64,000 nucleotides of DNA from Burkholderiales bacterium (GCA_015075225.1 JABTUQ010000009.1:20032-84031); one strand, 5' to 3'; shown: positions 1-8,052, counted from the first letter of the stretch. The notes: a model not told the origin generated them from the letters alone. Program-made: numbers and translations.

Positions 1-589
1 GCCAGGCGCCATCATGCGCCAGCACCGGGCGCAAGGGCAGGCTGCTGGAATCATTGTAGGGATAGATTTCCTGCTGCCAGCCATCGGCATCCAGCATTTG
101 CCGGAAATACCCTTCCTGATACAGCAGGCCAACTGCGATCACCGGCACAGCCAGATCGCTCGCCGCCTTGAGATAATCGCCCGCCAGCACGCCCAGCCCG
201 CCGGCATATAACGGCAGCGCCTTGCCCAAGCCATATTCCATGCTGAAATAGGCAATGCCCCGCAACCCGGCATCGCCATACACATCACCAAACCAGCCGC
301 CACAACTGCAATAACCATCGCGTGCGTTGACCAGCTGATCGAGATGTTGCCGGAATGCCCGGTTCTGGCTCAATGCCTGCAGCCGTTCATGCGACAGGTT
401 TTGCAGCAGGACAAATGGATTTTCGCTCAGCTCCCATAACTGCGGATCCATGATTTTCCACATCGCATCCCCGGCATGGCTCCAGGTCCAGCGCAAATCC
501 ATGGCCAGATCGGCGATCTGCTCCACCAGCGGCAGCAGTTCTGCGGGTAAATCTCTTAGGTAAGGGATAAGGAAACGGGGCAGGCTCAT
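1..589 (-). CDS. glgP: alpha-glucan phosphorylase, N-terminal part (runs off the left edge)
   Basis: Minus-strand gene cut by the window edge; 196 codons are visible from an ATG at 587-589. The product opens with the helical domain (DUF3417 type, about residues 5-110, RWTWSH at residue 33) that precedes the catalytic domain in the long bacterial alpha-glucan phosphorylases, followed by AYFSMEYGLG and GGLGVLAGD motifs of the phosphorylase fold. Family role: cytosolic phosphorolysis of alpha-1,4-glucan to glucose 1-phosphate in glycogen turnover. The pyridoxal-phosphate lysine and the C-terminus lie outside the window. The start is chosen because the family motif begins directly after it and a purine-rich GAAAGATG precedes it. 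Confidence 0.85.
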   Translation of the reverse strand, partial: MSLPRFLIPYLRDLPAELLPLVEQIADLAMDLRWTWSHAGDAMWKIMDPQLWELSENPFVLLQNLSHERLQALSQNRAFRQHLDQLVNARDGYCSCGGWFGDVYGDAGLRGIAYFSMEYGLGKALPLYAGGLGVLAGDYLKAASDLAVPVIAVGLLYQEGYFRQMLDADGWQQEIYPYNDSSSLPLRPVLAHDGAW

Positions 590-746
590 GTTTCATCTTT
601 CTTTTGTGGTGATTCCGGGAGTGTACTCCCCGGTGGATTGGCTGATTTGCCGTGATGGCCTGTAGCCTTTCTTCACAAGGACAACATGATCGGGTTGAGC
701 CCGAATTGTGTCATGCGGTTCAACCCGATTGCGATCCTGATCGAAT

Positions 747-1160
747 TCAGATGAAGGTTGCTGCGGATACACCGAAACGCTTGCCCAAAGCGCGCACCTG
801 GCGAATGTTGAGCTCGCGTTTGCCGGATAAAACTTCTGATACCACACCCTGGCTGCCAATTTCGGGTAAATCACCCTGTTTCAGGCTGTGCTGCTCCATC
901 AGGAACTTCAGTGCCAGTATTCCGGTTGCTTCAGGTTGAGGGTGTCGCCTGGCTTCGTAAGTTTCGATCAGCTCTCCCACAATATCTACCAGCGCCATTG
1001 CCGGGTGGTTTTCATCACCCGAGGTTTCATCCAGCAATGCTTCCAGCATTTGGTGCATACGAGCATAGTGCGCTTCATCGCGGATAGGAGCAATATTCGT
1101 AATGGTGCGAAACTGCTCCCAGGCCGGTAATAGCTGTTGTATGTCGATGGTTGCATTCAT
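747..1160 (-). CDS. higA: HigA-type antitoxin, XRE-family HTH
   Basis: A 137-residue protein. The N-terminal 70 residues are helical and acidic; the C-terminal half (about residues 82-135) is a helix-turn-helix of the XRE/Cro type with SLKQGDLPEIG, SQGVVSEVLSGKREL and IRQVRALGKRFGVS, the layout of HigA antitoxins. Family role: binds and neutralises the HigB mRNA interferase and represses its own operon. It is the second gene of the pair; its ATG overlaps the toxin stop codon as ATGA at 1157-1160, so translation is probably coupled. The toxin-first order is typical of hig loci. No frame damage is visible, in contrast to the relic of a second higBA at 2155-2457. Confidence 0.85.
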   Translation of the reverse strand: MNATIDIQQLLPAWEQFRTITNIAPIRDEAHYARMHQMLEALLDETSGDENHPAMALVDIVGELIETYEARRHPQPEATGILALKFLMEQHSLKQGDLPEIGSQGVVSEVLSGKRELNIRQVRALGKRFGVSAATFI

Positions 1161-1444
1161 GGCTTCCAGTCTCCTTGATCGTAGTCCCGATGTGTTAGCA
1201 CGGCTTTGATATAGATGATTTGTTTTTCGAACCGGATATAGGCTATCAAACGATATTTGTGACCTCCAATGTTGAATACGGAGAGCTCTCCAACCCTATC
1301 CACCGCATTAAAAACAGATTTAAGTTCGGCCCAGTTGGCAAAGTGGTTTTTTTCAATCACTCGTCGCCAGCCCAGCAAAGGTGCTTCTGCCTGGGGGTGG
1401 TCGGCTATGAAAGCGCGCAAGGCACTGTTACTGATAATGTTCAT
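1157..1444 (-). CDS. higB: HigB-type toxin, mRNA interferase
   Basis: A 95-residue protein of the RelE/HigB fold: an N-terminal helix (NSALRAFIADHPQA), the WRRVIEKNHFANWAELKSVF segment and a C-terminal beta sheet with GGHKYRLIAYI and a basic YIKAVLTHRDYDQGDW ending, which resembles HigB proteins of the type that cleave mRNA at the ribosome. It lies directly upstream of the HigA-type antitoxin gene and overlaps it by four bases. The ATG at 1442-1444 follows the palindromic operator at 1453-1473 within about ten bases; the ribosome binding site is weak. Function is inferred from family and gene order, not shown. Confidence 0.83.
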   Translation of the reverse strand: MNIISNSALRAFIADHPQAEAPLLGWRRVIEKNHFANWAELKSVFNAVDRVGELSVFNIGGHKYRLIAYIRFEKQIIYIKAVLTHRDYDQGDWKP

Positions 1445-1452
1445 CCGGGCAG

Positions 1453-1473
1453 TTTATCTCAAATCGAGATAAA
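1453..1473. promoter_or_regulatory. palindromic operator upstream of higBA
   Basis: A perfect 8-bp inverted repeat, TTTATCTC and GAGATAAA separated by five bases, lies 9 bp upstream of the higB start. On the minus strand TTGTAT (just upstream) and TAAACT are spaced as a possible -35/-10 pair straddling the palindrome. A HigA-bound autoregulatory operator is the natural reading; this is inferred from position and symmetry. Confidence 0.6.
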
Positions 1474-1655
1474 TACAAGTTGAGCCTTGATGAGAGTGTT
1501 TATGCCTTGAAATCCTGCCAATGACGAACAACAGGAAATTCGAATTTTTCTAAAGTCTGTATGGCGGCAGTCGTTATACTCCCCAGCAGTATTCAGGAAG
1601 CAAGCAATACGCTGCGAATTCTGTTTTCTTTTTCAACCCGATGGAGAACTTAATC

Positions 1656-2081
1656 ATGCAATACAAACAACAAGGTTTTACTTTGATTGAATTGATGATC
1701 GTCGTCGCGATCATCGGTATTCTGGCGGCGGTGGCGATCCCGGCGTACCAGGACTATGTTGCCAAATCAAAAGCGGCAACAGCGTATGCAGATATTGTTG
1801 CAGGTAAGAGTGCTTATGAGCTTGCTGTTGTCGAGGGGCGTACAGTTAATATTGCTGCAACAGGTCTAGCTGCGGCTACCGGAAATTGTTCAGCGATTGC
1901 TGTGTCTGCACCTGATGCTACTACTGGTGCAGCAACAGATGCTATCAAATGTACAATTAGTAACCCGGGGCGTATTGGCGCCGGCGCGACTATCAGTATC
2001 GACCGCACAACAACCGGTTTATACGAATGCAAAACAAGTGGTTTTTCAAAAGCTGATTTCAAGCCGGTCGGTTGTTCTTAA
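1656..2081 (+). CDS. pilA: type IV major pilin (PilA/PilE-like prepilin)
   Basis: A 141-residue prepilin. The leader MQYKQQG ends in glycine and is followed by [20 protein letters not shown]: the prepilin peptidase site lies between G7 and F8, and the mature protein has the conserved glutamate at position 5 and a hydrophobic N-terminal helix. The globular part holds three cysteines (in GNCS, YECK and VGCS); the last two are placed like the D-loop pair of pilins. Family role: major subunit of type IV pili for attachment, twitching and DNA uptake, which fits with comEC 2.3 kb downstream. The ATG at 1656 is preferred over the one at 1641 because GGAGA at 1643-1647 is a good ribosome binding site for it. 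A terminator hairpin follows. Confidence 0.9.
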   Translation: MQYKQQGFTLIELMIVVAIIGILAAVAIPAYQDYVAKSKAATAYADIVAGKSAYELAVVEGRTVNIAATGLAAATGNCSAIAVSAPDATTGAATDAIKCTISNPGRIGAGATISIDRTTTGLYECKTSGFSKADFKPVGCS

Positions 2082-2107
2082 GTTAATTTTTATTTGCTTC
2101 ATCTTTT

Positions 2108-2140
2108 ACCGCCCTCGGGAAACCTCGGGCGGTTCTTTAT
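2108..2140 (+). terminator. rho-independent terminator of the pilin gene
   Basis: ACCGCCC (2108-2114) and GGGCGGT (2127-2133) form a perfect 7-bp GC-rich stem followed by the T-rich TTCTTTATTT, 26 bases after the pilin stop codon. Confidence 0.8.
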
Positions 2141-2154
2141 TTCCTCACAACAAA

Positions 2155-2457
2155 ATAAAGAATACCCATATTGTTTGTTTGATGGAGAAGATGTCATCCT
2201 GGTTGATTACCGGGATTGCCACTGAACAGGAGCAAATATGGCCAGAATGCACAATCCCCCTTATCCCGATAAACCTGCGCGAAGATGTACTTCCTGCGCT
2301 TGGGTTAACCGTAACCCGAGCGGCAAAAGCGCCGGGAATCAACCGTGTTACCTGCTTGCGCGTGTTGCATGGCAAGGTGGGTATCAGCGTCGATCTCGTC
2401 TTGCGCCCGGAAGCCTGGCTTGATGGTCCAGGTGCGGAAAGCGGGCTGAAAGGTTAG
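2155..2457 (+). pseudogene. relic of a second higBA toxin-antitoxin locus
   Basis: Two decayed fragments in tandem. Around 2168-2224 one frame reads YCLFDGEDVILVDYRDCH and then a stop, resembling the C-terminal strand and VDYH-like end of HigB toxins. From 2238 an ATG begins MARMHNPPYPD, the usual N-terminus of the short HigA antitoxins; about 35 bases on, the reading shifts frame and continues as LREDVLPALGLTVTRAAKA, INRVTCLRVLHGKVGIS and LRPEAWLDGPGAES, the HTH body of HigA, before stopping at 2455-2457 without the usual C-terminal tail. The 5' end of the toxin is missing and the antitoxin carries at least one frameshift. I infer a dead toxin-antitoxin locus; no intact product is expected. 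Confidence 0.6.
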
Positions 2458-2464
2458 CTTGTAG

Positions 2465-2557
2465 TTGCCTCGTAAAGACCGGGGGGTGTCCATCACACTA
2501 TGTAATTCCATTCCCACCGTCCTTGCGAAGCGGCATAGCCGGTGAAGCAATCCAGTA
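2465..2557 (+). repeat. solitary diverged copy of the comEC-upstream repeat
   Basis: This stretch matches the tandem units at 3845-4260 over their central part: CGTAAAGACCGGGGG, GTCCATCAC, TGTAATTCCA, CCACCGTCCTTGCGAAGCGG and GGTGAAGCAATCCAGTA occur in the same order. It ends the second higBA relic. The GCGAAGCGG...GAAGCAATCC core resembles short repeats that recur in many bacterial genomes. Confidence 0.75.
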
Positions 2558-2752
2558 TTTGCTTGATTGTCTCTCGTAGTGCGTGACGCTACAATTCCGG
2601 AATGATTCTCCATTCCAAGCATGAAGGGTTGCAATTGTTCTTCGAAACGGGAGATAAATCAGGTATTCGATCGGATCATGCTGCATTCAGGGTTCTGTTG
2701 GCACATGATTCGTTCATCAAGCGCCGTGAACATGTGTTGAAGGGGTGCCATT

Positions 2753-3049
2753 ATGATCCAGATCAGCCAGGAATTGCTGAAGCTGTTTGCCAGTAAGTAC
2801 ATCTGGTGGAAAACGCCGGAAGAGGCCGCGGCCATGCCCGGGCGAGTGATTGCCCAGGTCATGAACATTGGCGATTACGCTGATGTTCAGGCCCTTGCCG
2901 CGCAAGTGGGCGATGCAGTGCTTCGCGATGTGCTGATGCACGCAGAAGCTGGTCAGTTCAACGAGCGCTCCTGGGCCTATTGGCACTACCGCCTTGGCCT
3001 GTCGAGCGTGGATCATGTTCCGCCCTTACCTGTGCGGAAGTTTTCATGA
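2753..3049 (+). CDS. small protein paired with an AbiEii-type toxin (probable antitoxin)
   Basis: A 98-residue acidic-to-neutral, largely helical protein with KYIWWKTPEEAAAMPGRVIA near residue 15 and a C-terminal RSWAYWHYRLGL motif. Such small proteins (I recall them under a DUF6922-like name, not certain) commonly sit directly before nucleotidyltransferase toxins. Its stop codon overlaps the next start as ATGA at 3046-3049, so the two are co-translated. AAGGGG eight bases before the ATG is a fair ribosome binding site. No DNA-binding motif can be assigned with confidence. The antitoxin role is inferred only from pairing, size and overlap. Confidence 0.6.
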   Translation: MIQISQELLKLFASKYIWWKTPEEAAAMPGRVIAQVMNIGDYADVQALAAQVGDAVLRDVLMHAEAGQFNERSWAYWHYRLGLSSVDHVPPLPVRKFS

Positions 3050-3750
3050 CTGGCAAGTTCAAACCCTGCATGGATATATTGCCTTCCGCCCAAAAGTGCT
3101 TGTGGCCGGAGCTCAGAAATGCCGCGAATCTCGGATTCACGCTATACGGTGGCACCGCAATTGCACTTCGGCTGGGGCACCGTAATTCAGTCGATTTCGA
3201 TTTTTTTTCGGAAAAGCCGCTGGATCGGGAAGCCATCAAAGCGGCTTTTCCGTTCATGGAGCAGTCTACGACGCTTCAAGATCAAGATAATACCTGGGTT
3301 GTGCTTGTCCCCTATGGGAATTCAGAACGGGAGTATGTCAAAGTTTCGTTCTTCGGCACTATTGCATTCGGACGAGTGGGAGAGCCGGATTTTACTGACG
3401 ACGGTGTTTTGCAGGTAGCTTCCTTTGACGATCTGATGGCAACAAAAGTCAAAGTGGTGCTTCAGCGGGCGGAGGCCAAGGATTACCGTGATGTTTCTGC
3501 AATGATCAATGCCGGAGTGAGTTTGTCACGCGGAATCGCATCTGCTCGTTTGTTGTATGGGCCGAACTTTCAGCCGAGCGAAAGCCTGAAAGCACTGGTC
3601 TATTTCAACGATGGTGACTTGAAAACACTGACTGCTGACGAAAAAAGGACGCTGGTCGATGCGGTCAAGGCTGTGCGCGATCTTCCTGATGTGGCGCTGC
3701 TCTCAAAATCCTTGAGTGGCCTGAGTTGTATTGACCCGGATACCATGTAG
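3046..3750 (+). CDS. AbiEii/AbiGii-family nucleotidyltransferase toxin
   Basis: A 234-residue protein of the DUF1814/AbiEii group. Near residue 30 it has the nucleotidyltransferase signature TLYGGTAIALRLGHRNSVDFDFF: a GG-T motif, then the arginine/serine pair and two aspartates that bind metal. Further on, FDDLMATKVKVVLQRAEAKDYRDV is the family's second conserved helix with lysine and aspartate. Proteins of this family act as toxins of type IV systems, some by adding nucleotides to tRNA, and can abort phage infection. The ATG at 3046 lies inside the stop of the upstream small gene; the longer upstream reading from 2980 merely overlaps that gene. Catalytic residues look intact. Confidence 0.8.
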   Translation: MTGKFKPCMDILPSAQKCLWPELRNAANLGFTLYGGTAIALRLGHRNSVDFDFFSEKPLDREAIKAAFPFMEQSTTLQDQDNTWVVLVPYGNSEREYVKVSFFGTIAFGRVGEPDFTDDGVLQVASFDDLMATKVKVVLQRAEAKDYRDVSAMINAGVSLSRGIASARLLYGPNFQPSESLKALVYFNDGDLKTLTADEKRTLVDAVKAVRDLPDVALLSKSLSGLSCIDPDTM

Positions 3751-3844
3751 AGATTGAGCATTGCCTGGCTGTATTCCCTGGAATAGCGAAATGATTGATC
3801 TCCCGTTTTCCTGATTTTCTGAAGGGTGGCTTATCACCCATCCC

Positions 3845-4262
3845 TGGGTTGCCGCGTCAGCCTGCGGCTGTCTCGCAAAGACCGGGGGTTTGTCCATCAC
3901 GCCATGTAATTCCACTCCCGCTATCCTTGTAATTCCCCTCCCACCGTCCTTGCGAAGCGGCGTAGCCGGTGAAGCAATCCAGTAGCAACACTGGCTCAAC
4001 AGACAAGGTTGCCTGTTTTCTCCCGCCACGCCAATGCTGGATTGCCGCGCCAGCCTGCGGCTGCCTCGCAAAGACCGGGGGTTTGTCCATCACACCTTGT
4101 AATTCCATATCCACCATCCTTGTAATTCCCCTCCCACCGTCATTGCGAAGCGGCGTAGCCGGTGAAGCAATCCAGTAGCAATACCGGCTCAGCAGACAGG
4201 GTTGCCTGTTTCCTCCCGCCACGCCAATGCTGGGTTGCCGCGCCAGCCTTGTAAATACCGGG
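3845..4262 (+). repeat. 193-bp direct tandem repeat, two full units and a partial third
   Basis: The segment starting TGGGTTGCCGCGTCAGCC at 3845 recurs at 4038 and again at 4231, exactly 193 bp apart each time. Units one and two share the GCAAAGACCGGGGGTTTG, CCACCGT(C)nTTGCGAAGC, CCGGTGAAGCAATCCAGTAG and CTCCCGCCACGCCAATGCTG blocks. The third unit breaks off after about 30 bases. The repeat lies between the AbiEii toxin gene and comEC and contains no convincing gene; open frames through it are by-products of the repeat. Confidence 0.85.
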
Positions 4263-4346
4263 GTTTTCTTGCCGTGGATAAACAGCAGTTTTTCTGGCTG
4301 CTGGACAGCAGCGCGCATCATTCGGACCTGGCCACTTGGTGTGGAT

Positions 4347-6794
4347 ATGAATCAGGCTGTTTTTATATTGCGTTTAGCCGTATTCATAGTTTCTCTGTGT
4401 TTTTTTGGTGGTGAATCGGTGTTAATCGGAATCTACAGCCTTGCATTTGTATTGGGTGTGCTTTGGCTACTGCAGCAGCCGGTATTGCCCGGAGTTTACT
4501 GGGCGGCAGGTCTGGTTCCGGTTGCGCTGGCGGCCTTGTTTTTTTCTCGATTCCCTTCCCGTTTTTCAATAGGCATCGTTCGAATTCTTCTGTTTGTAAC
4601 GATGGTGGGTGCTGGTTTTTTCTGGGCGGCGTACCGGGCGCAGGATAGGTTGGCGGATGATCTCTCTTCTGCTTGGGAAGGAAAGGATATTGCGGTTGTT
4701 GGGGTGGTTACGGAAATGCCGCAGCTTTCCCGGCAAAGTGTGCGTTTCCGGTTTGAGGTGGAGCAGGTACTGATGCCGGAGGCTGTGGTGCCGTCCCATG
4801 TTCAGCTTGCCTGGTATCGTGATGCCAGGCGTGATGGGGGAGAGCTGCCCGGAATCATGGCGGGTGAACGCTGGCAGTTGACCATCCGGCTGAAGCGGCC
4901 GCATGGTAGTGCCAACCCACATGTACCGGATTATGAAGCGAAGTTGTTTGAACGTGATGTGCGGGCAACCGGGTATGTGCGGGCGGGGCAGGGCAATCGG
5001 CGGCTTGAAATCCTGGAGAGTAATCCGGCTTATGTGTTCGAGCGCAAGCGTGATGAAATCCGCAGCCGGTTTCAGCATTATCTGGCGGATTATCCGTATG
5101 CTGGGGTGCTGGTTGCGCTGGTGGTGGGGGATCAGCGTGCTATTCCACCGTCGCAGTGGGATATTTTTATTCGTACCGGTACCAGCCATCTCATGGCGAT
5201 TTCCGGTTCTCATATTACGTTGCTGGCTGGAATGGTATTTTTGTTGGCATACCGGGCCTGGCGATGGGCTGGCCTGGCGTTGTGGCTGCCTGCCCGCAAG
5301 TTTGCGCTGGTGTGTGGTCTGGTTGTTGCAACCGGCTATGCGTTGCTGGCTGGTTTTGCCGTGCCTGTGAGGCGCGCGCTGTTCATGATGACAATGATCG
5401 TGGCGGCATTCTGGCGCAATCGGCATGTACGTATGTTGCCGGTGCTGGGGTGGGTGTTGCTTTTGGTTGTGGTGCTGGATCCCTGGGCGGTGACTGCGGC
5501 GGGTTTCTGGCTGTCTTTTGCAGCGGTGGCGCTGATTTGTCTGGTGGTTTCGGGGAGAATTGGCCGCGCCGGGGTTGTTGCTGGCTGGGTGCGCATTCAA
5601 TGGGCGATTACGCTGGGGTTGTTGCCGCTGTTGCTGATTCTGTTTCAGCAGGTTTCGCTGGTATCGCCACTTGCCAATGCCGTGGCGATTCCGGTGATTA
5701 CTTTTATTATCGTGCCGCTTGCGCTGCTGGCCACCATTCCGGGGCTGGAATTTTTGTTGCTGGTTGCGCATCCTGTGCTGCAGGGAACCATGATGGTATT
5801 GCAATGGCTGGGCGAGCTTCCGCTGGCAACGTGGGAGCAGCAGGCGCCGCCATTGTGGGCCGTGATTGCGGCGATTTTCGGTGTGGTGTGGTTATTGCTG
5901 CCGGGTGGGCCGGGGCTGGGTATGGTGGCGGGGTTTCCCGCGCGCTGGCTGGGAATTCTGGCCGGGTTGCCATTATTTCTGATTTCTCCTGAAAAACCGG
6001 CAGAGGGAGAACTCTGGCTGACGGTGCTGGATGTGGGGCAGGGGCTGGCTGTGGTGGTGCGCACCCGGAACCACACGCTGCTTTACGATACCGGGCCGGG
6101 GTATGGTGAGAGTGATAGCGGGAAGTATGTGATTCTGCCTTACCTGCGCGGGGAGGGGCTGCAAGCGCTGGATCGGATGATCGTTTCTCATGTGGATTCG
6201 GATCACAGTGGCGGGGCGTTGTCGGTGCTGGAAAAAATAAACACCGGAATGCTGTTGTCCTCAATTGCCGGAGATCATCCGATCCGGCAGTCAATTTCCG
6301 ATAATCGCTATTGCCTTGCAGGGGATGCGTGGCAGTGGGATGGCGTAGATTTTGAAATTCTGCATCCGGCAGAATCTACAAATTTGGCGGTAAAACGCAA
6401 AACCAACGAAACAAGTTGTGTGATAAAAATAACAACGGTTCACGGTAGCGTGTTGTTGCCGGGGGATATCGGCAAGGAAACAGAGGCGGCGCTTCTGGGG
6501 CGTGTGGGAGATTCGCTTGCTTCCAATGTGCTGGTGGTGCCGCATCATGGCAGCCGTTCTTCATCATCACCTGAGTTTGTGCGGCAAGTGAACCCTGATT
6601 TCGCCATTTTTACGGTGGGTTATCGCAGTCGTTTCGGCCACCCGCACCCGGAAATAGTACAGCGGTATGTTGCGCAAGGCAGCAGGCTGCAACGCAGCGA
6701 TTATGACGGTGCTATTTTGGTGCGATTTTCCGGGGGGCGGGTAGCTGTCGATTCATGGAGGAATCTCAACCATCGCTTCTGGCATGACGAATGA
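4347..6794 (+). CDS. comEC: ComEC/Rec2 competence DNA-uptake channel
   Basis: An 815-residue inner-membrane protein. The N-terminal third has several hydrophobic segments and a DUF4131-like soluble part; the middle (about residues 230-500) is the polytopic ComEC core with GTSHLMAISGSHITLLAGM, a hallmark of the family. From about residue 557 (LTVLDVGQGLAVVV) a metallo-beta-lactamase domain follows, with SHVDSDHSGG near 613 as the metal-binding HxDxDH motif and VVPHHGSRSS near 729. Family role: transport of single-stranded DNA across the inner membrane during natural transformation. The ATG at 4347 is chosen because the longer frame from 4227 reads out of the 193-bp repeat; ribosome binding is weak. 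The upstream pilin gene fits a DNA-uptake function. Confidence 0.92.
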   Translation: MNQAVFILRLAVFIVSLCFFGGESVLIGIYSLAFVLGVLWLLQQPVLPGVYWAAGLVPVALAALFFSRFPSRFSIGIVRILLFVTMVGAGFFWAAYRAQDRLADDLSSAWEGKDIAVVGVVTEMPQLSRQSVRFRFEVEQVLMPEAVVPSHVQLAWYRDARRDGGELPGIMAGERWQLTIRLKRPHGSANPHVPDYEAKLFERDVRATGYVRAGQGNRRLEILESNPAYVFERKRDEIRSRFQHYLADYPYAGVLVALVVGDQRAIPPSQWDIFIRTGTSHLMAISGSHITLLAGMVFLLAYRAWRWAGLALWLPARKFALVCGLVVATGYALLAGFAVPVRRALFMMTMIVAAFWRNRHVRMLPVLGWVLLLVVVLDPWAVTAAGFWLSFAAVALICLVVSGRIGRAGVVAGWVRIQWAITLGLLPLLLILFQQVSLVSPLANAVAIPVITFIIVPLALLATIPGLEFLLLVAHPVLQGTMMVLQWLGELPLATWEQQAPPLWAVIAAIFGVVWLLLPGGPGLGMVAGFPARWLGILAGLPLFLISPEKPAEGELWLTVLDVGQGLAVVVRTRNHTLLYDTGPGYGESDSGKYVILPYLRGEGLQALDRMIVSHVDSDHSGGALSVLEKINTGMLLSSIAGDHPIRQSISDNRYCLAGDAWQWDGVDFEILHPAESTNLAVKRKTNETSCVIKITTVHGSVLLPGDIGKETEAALLGRVGDSLASNVLVVPHHGSRSSSSPEFVRQVNPDFAIFTVGYRSRFGHPHPEIVQRYVAQGSRLQRSDYDGAILVRFSGGRVAVDSWRNLNHRFWHDE

Positions 6795-6919
6795 TTTCTA
6801 CCTGATGGGAAGAGTGGGCCATCCGTCCATGTGTTGTACGGGGATATATAGCTGATATATCAATATATTAGTAAAAAAATAAAAGATGCAGGGAGACCAG
6901 TGAACGCTTTTCCCGGTGT

Positions 6920-6936
6920 GTAGGAAAAATTCCTAC
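6920..6936. promoter_or_regulatory. palindrome upstream of flhDC
   Basis: GTAGGAA, three A bases, TTCCTAC: a perfect 7-bp inverted repeat 136 bases before the flhD start. A second short repeat, CTACT at 6956-6960 and AGTAG at 6972-6976, follows. The 277-bp gap between comEC and flhD holds no gene; these look like regulator-binding sites but the regulator is unknown. Confidence 0.4.
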
Positions 6937-7071
6937 AAGCTTTCCAGACAAACTCCTACTAAAGATATGGTAGTAGCCTCCTTTACGGTATCTGCTCCCG
7001 GGTTAAAAATGCACACATCATTTTTCAGTTCAATCCGGTTCAATTCGTACATGTCAGAAGGAGTAGTAAAA

Positions 7072-7424
7072 ATGGGGACAAATCAGATTCTGGATGAAAT
7101 CAGGGAAGTTAATCTCGGTTATTTGCTACTGGCCCAACAGATGTTGCGAGTGAAGACAGGGTTGCTGCCATGTACCGCTTGGGTATTGATGAGGATATCG
7201 CCGATATTCTGATCAAACTGACCAACAATCAGCTACTCAAAATGGCCGGATCCAACATGTTGCTGTGCCGGTTCCGTTTTGACGACAGCCTGATTGCAGA
7301 GATACTCACCAGTCATAAAGCAGGATCGTGCATTGACACAATCTCACGCGGCAATACCTCATGGCAGGCCAACCTGCTGAGAGAAAATTTCCTGAGCATT
7401 CACCTGAAGGAGAAACAGTCATGA
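7072..7424 (+). pseudogene. flhD: FlhD, flagellar master regulator subunit, frameshifted as read
   Basis: Starts with an ATG at 7072 after AAGGAG at 7058-7063. The first frame reads QILDEIREVNLGYLLLAQQM, matching FlhD N-termini, then runs out of frame after MLR at 7149. The FlhD sequence resumes in another frame as EDRVAAMYRLGIDEDIADIL and LLCRFRFDDSLI up to the stop at 7422-7424. A one-base deletion at about 7147-7151 would explain this. FlhD with FlhC forms the FlhD4C2 activator of class II flagellar operons. The stop overlaps the flhC start as ATGA. No slippery heptamer is visible at the break, so programmed frameshifting is unlikely. It is either a mutation or a base-calling error. Confidence 0.8.
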
Positions 7425-7992
7425 AAGATAAAGTATTTTATCCGTTGGCAGACAGATTCAGCTTGCTACCGAGCTGGTTCGTTTAGGTGCGAGGCTGCAG
7501 GTACTGGAGGCTTCCACCTCGCTTAGTCGGGAACGATTGGTAAAGCTGTACAAGGAGGTCAAAGGGGCTTCTCCTCCCAAAGGAATGCTTCCTTATTCGG
7601 AAGACTGGTTTACAGGCTGGCAGCCCAATATGCATGCTTCGCTGTTCATCAATATCCATAGCTACATTACCCGATACACAAAAGTCCGTGATATTGATGC
7701 AGTTATCAAGAGCTATCAGTTATATCTGGAGCATATTGAGGTTAACTGCCTGCAGCGCATATTGAGTTTTACCCGTGCCTGGATGCTGGTACGTTTTGTC
7801 GAGAGCAAGGTGTTATCCGTGACACCCTGTGTCAAGTGTTCCGGTAATTTTCTGGTACACAGCCTGGATATTAAATCCAATCATGTCTGTGGACTTTGCC
7901 ATGTACCTTCACGAGCGGGCAAGACCAAGCGGCCAGTACAGGAGGTTGTGGAAGTTCAGGAAGTTGCAGTTAAAGAAGCATGTGCGATGTGA
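7421..7992 (+). pseudogene. flhC: FlhC, flagellar master regulator subunit, frameshifted as read
   Basis: The ATG at 7421 follows AAGGAG and overlaps the flhD stop. The frame MKDKVFYPLAD soon meets a stop, while from about 7453 a different frame continues as QIQLATELVRLGARLQVLEA, LYKEVKGASPPKGMLPYSEDWF and AWMLVRFVESKVLSV, which is FlhC throughout. Four cysteines in CVKCSG and CGLCH match the zinc-binding site of FlhC. One base seems to be missing near 7452. The body (about 180 residues) is otherwise intact and ends at 7990-7992. Like flhD it has lost one base; whether the regulator is functional depends on whether the two indels are real. Confidence 0.8.
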
Positions 7993-8052
7993 CAGGTTTT
8001 TCCCGGTGTTATCTCTGTGTTACCTTGTTTTTCCTGTTTCCTGCCAATATCA

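Noticed and set aside
4566-5804. 412-codon open frame on the minus strand within comEC
   Set aside because: It is antisense to a well supported gene, has a histidine/glutamine/arginine-rich product typical of a shadow frame, and no ribosome binding site.
5156-5992. 278-codon plus-strand frame inside comEC
   Set aside because: Out of frame with comEC, glycine/alanine/cysteine-rich composition typical of the shifted frame of a hydrophobic protein.
7072-7992. Programmed frameshifting in flhD and flhC
   Set aside because: No slippery heptamer, pseudoknot or internal Shine-Dalgarno is seen at either break, and FlhDC is not known to use frameshifting.
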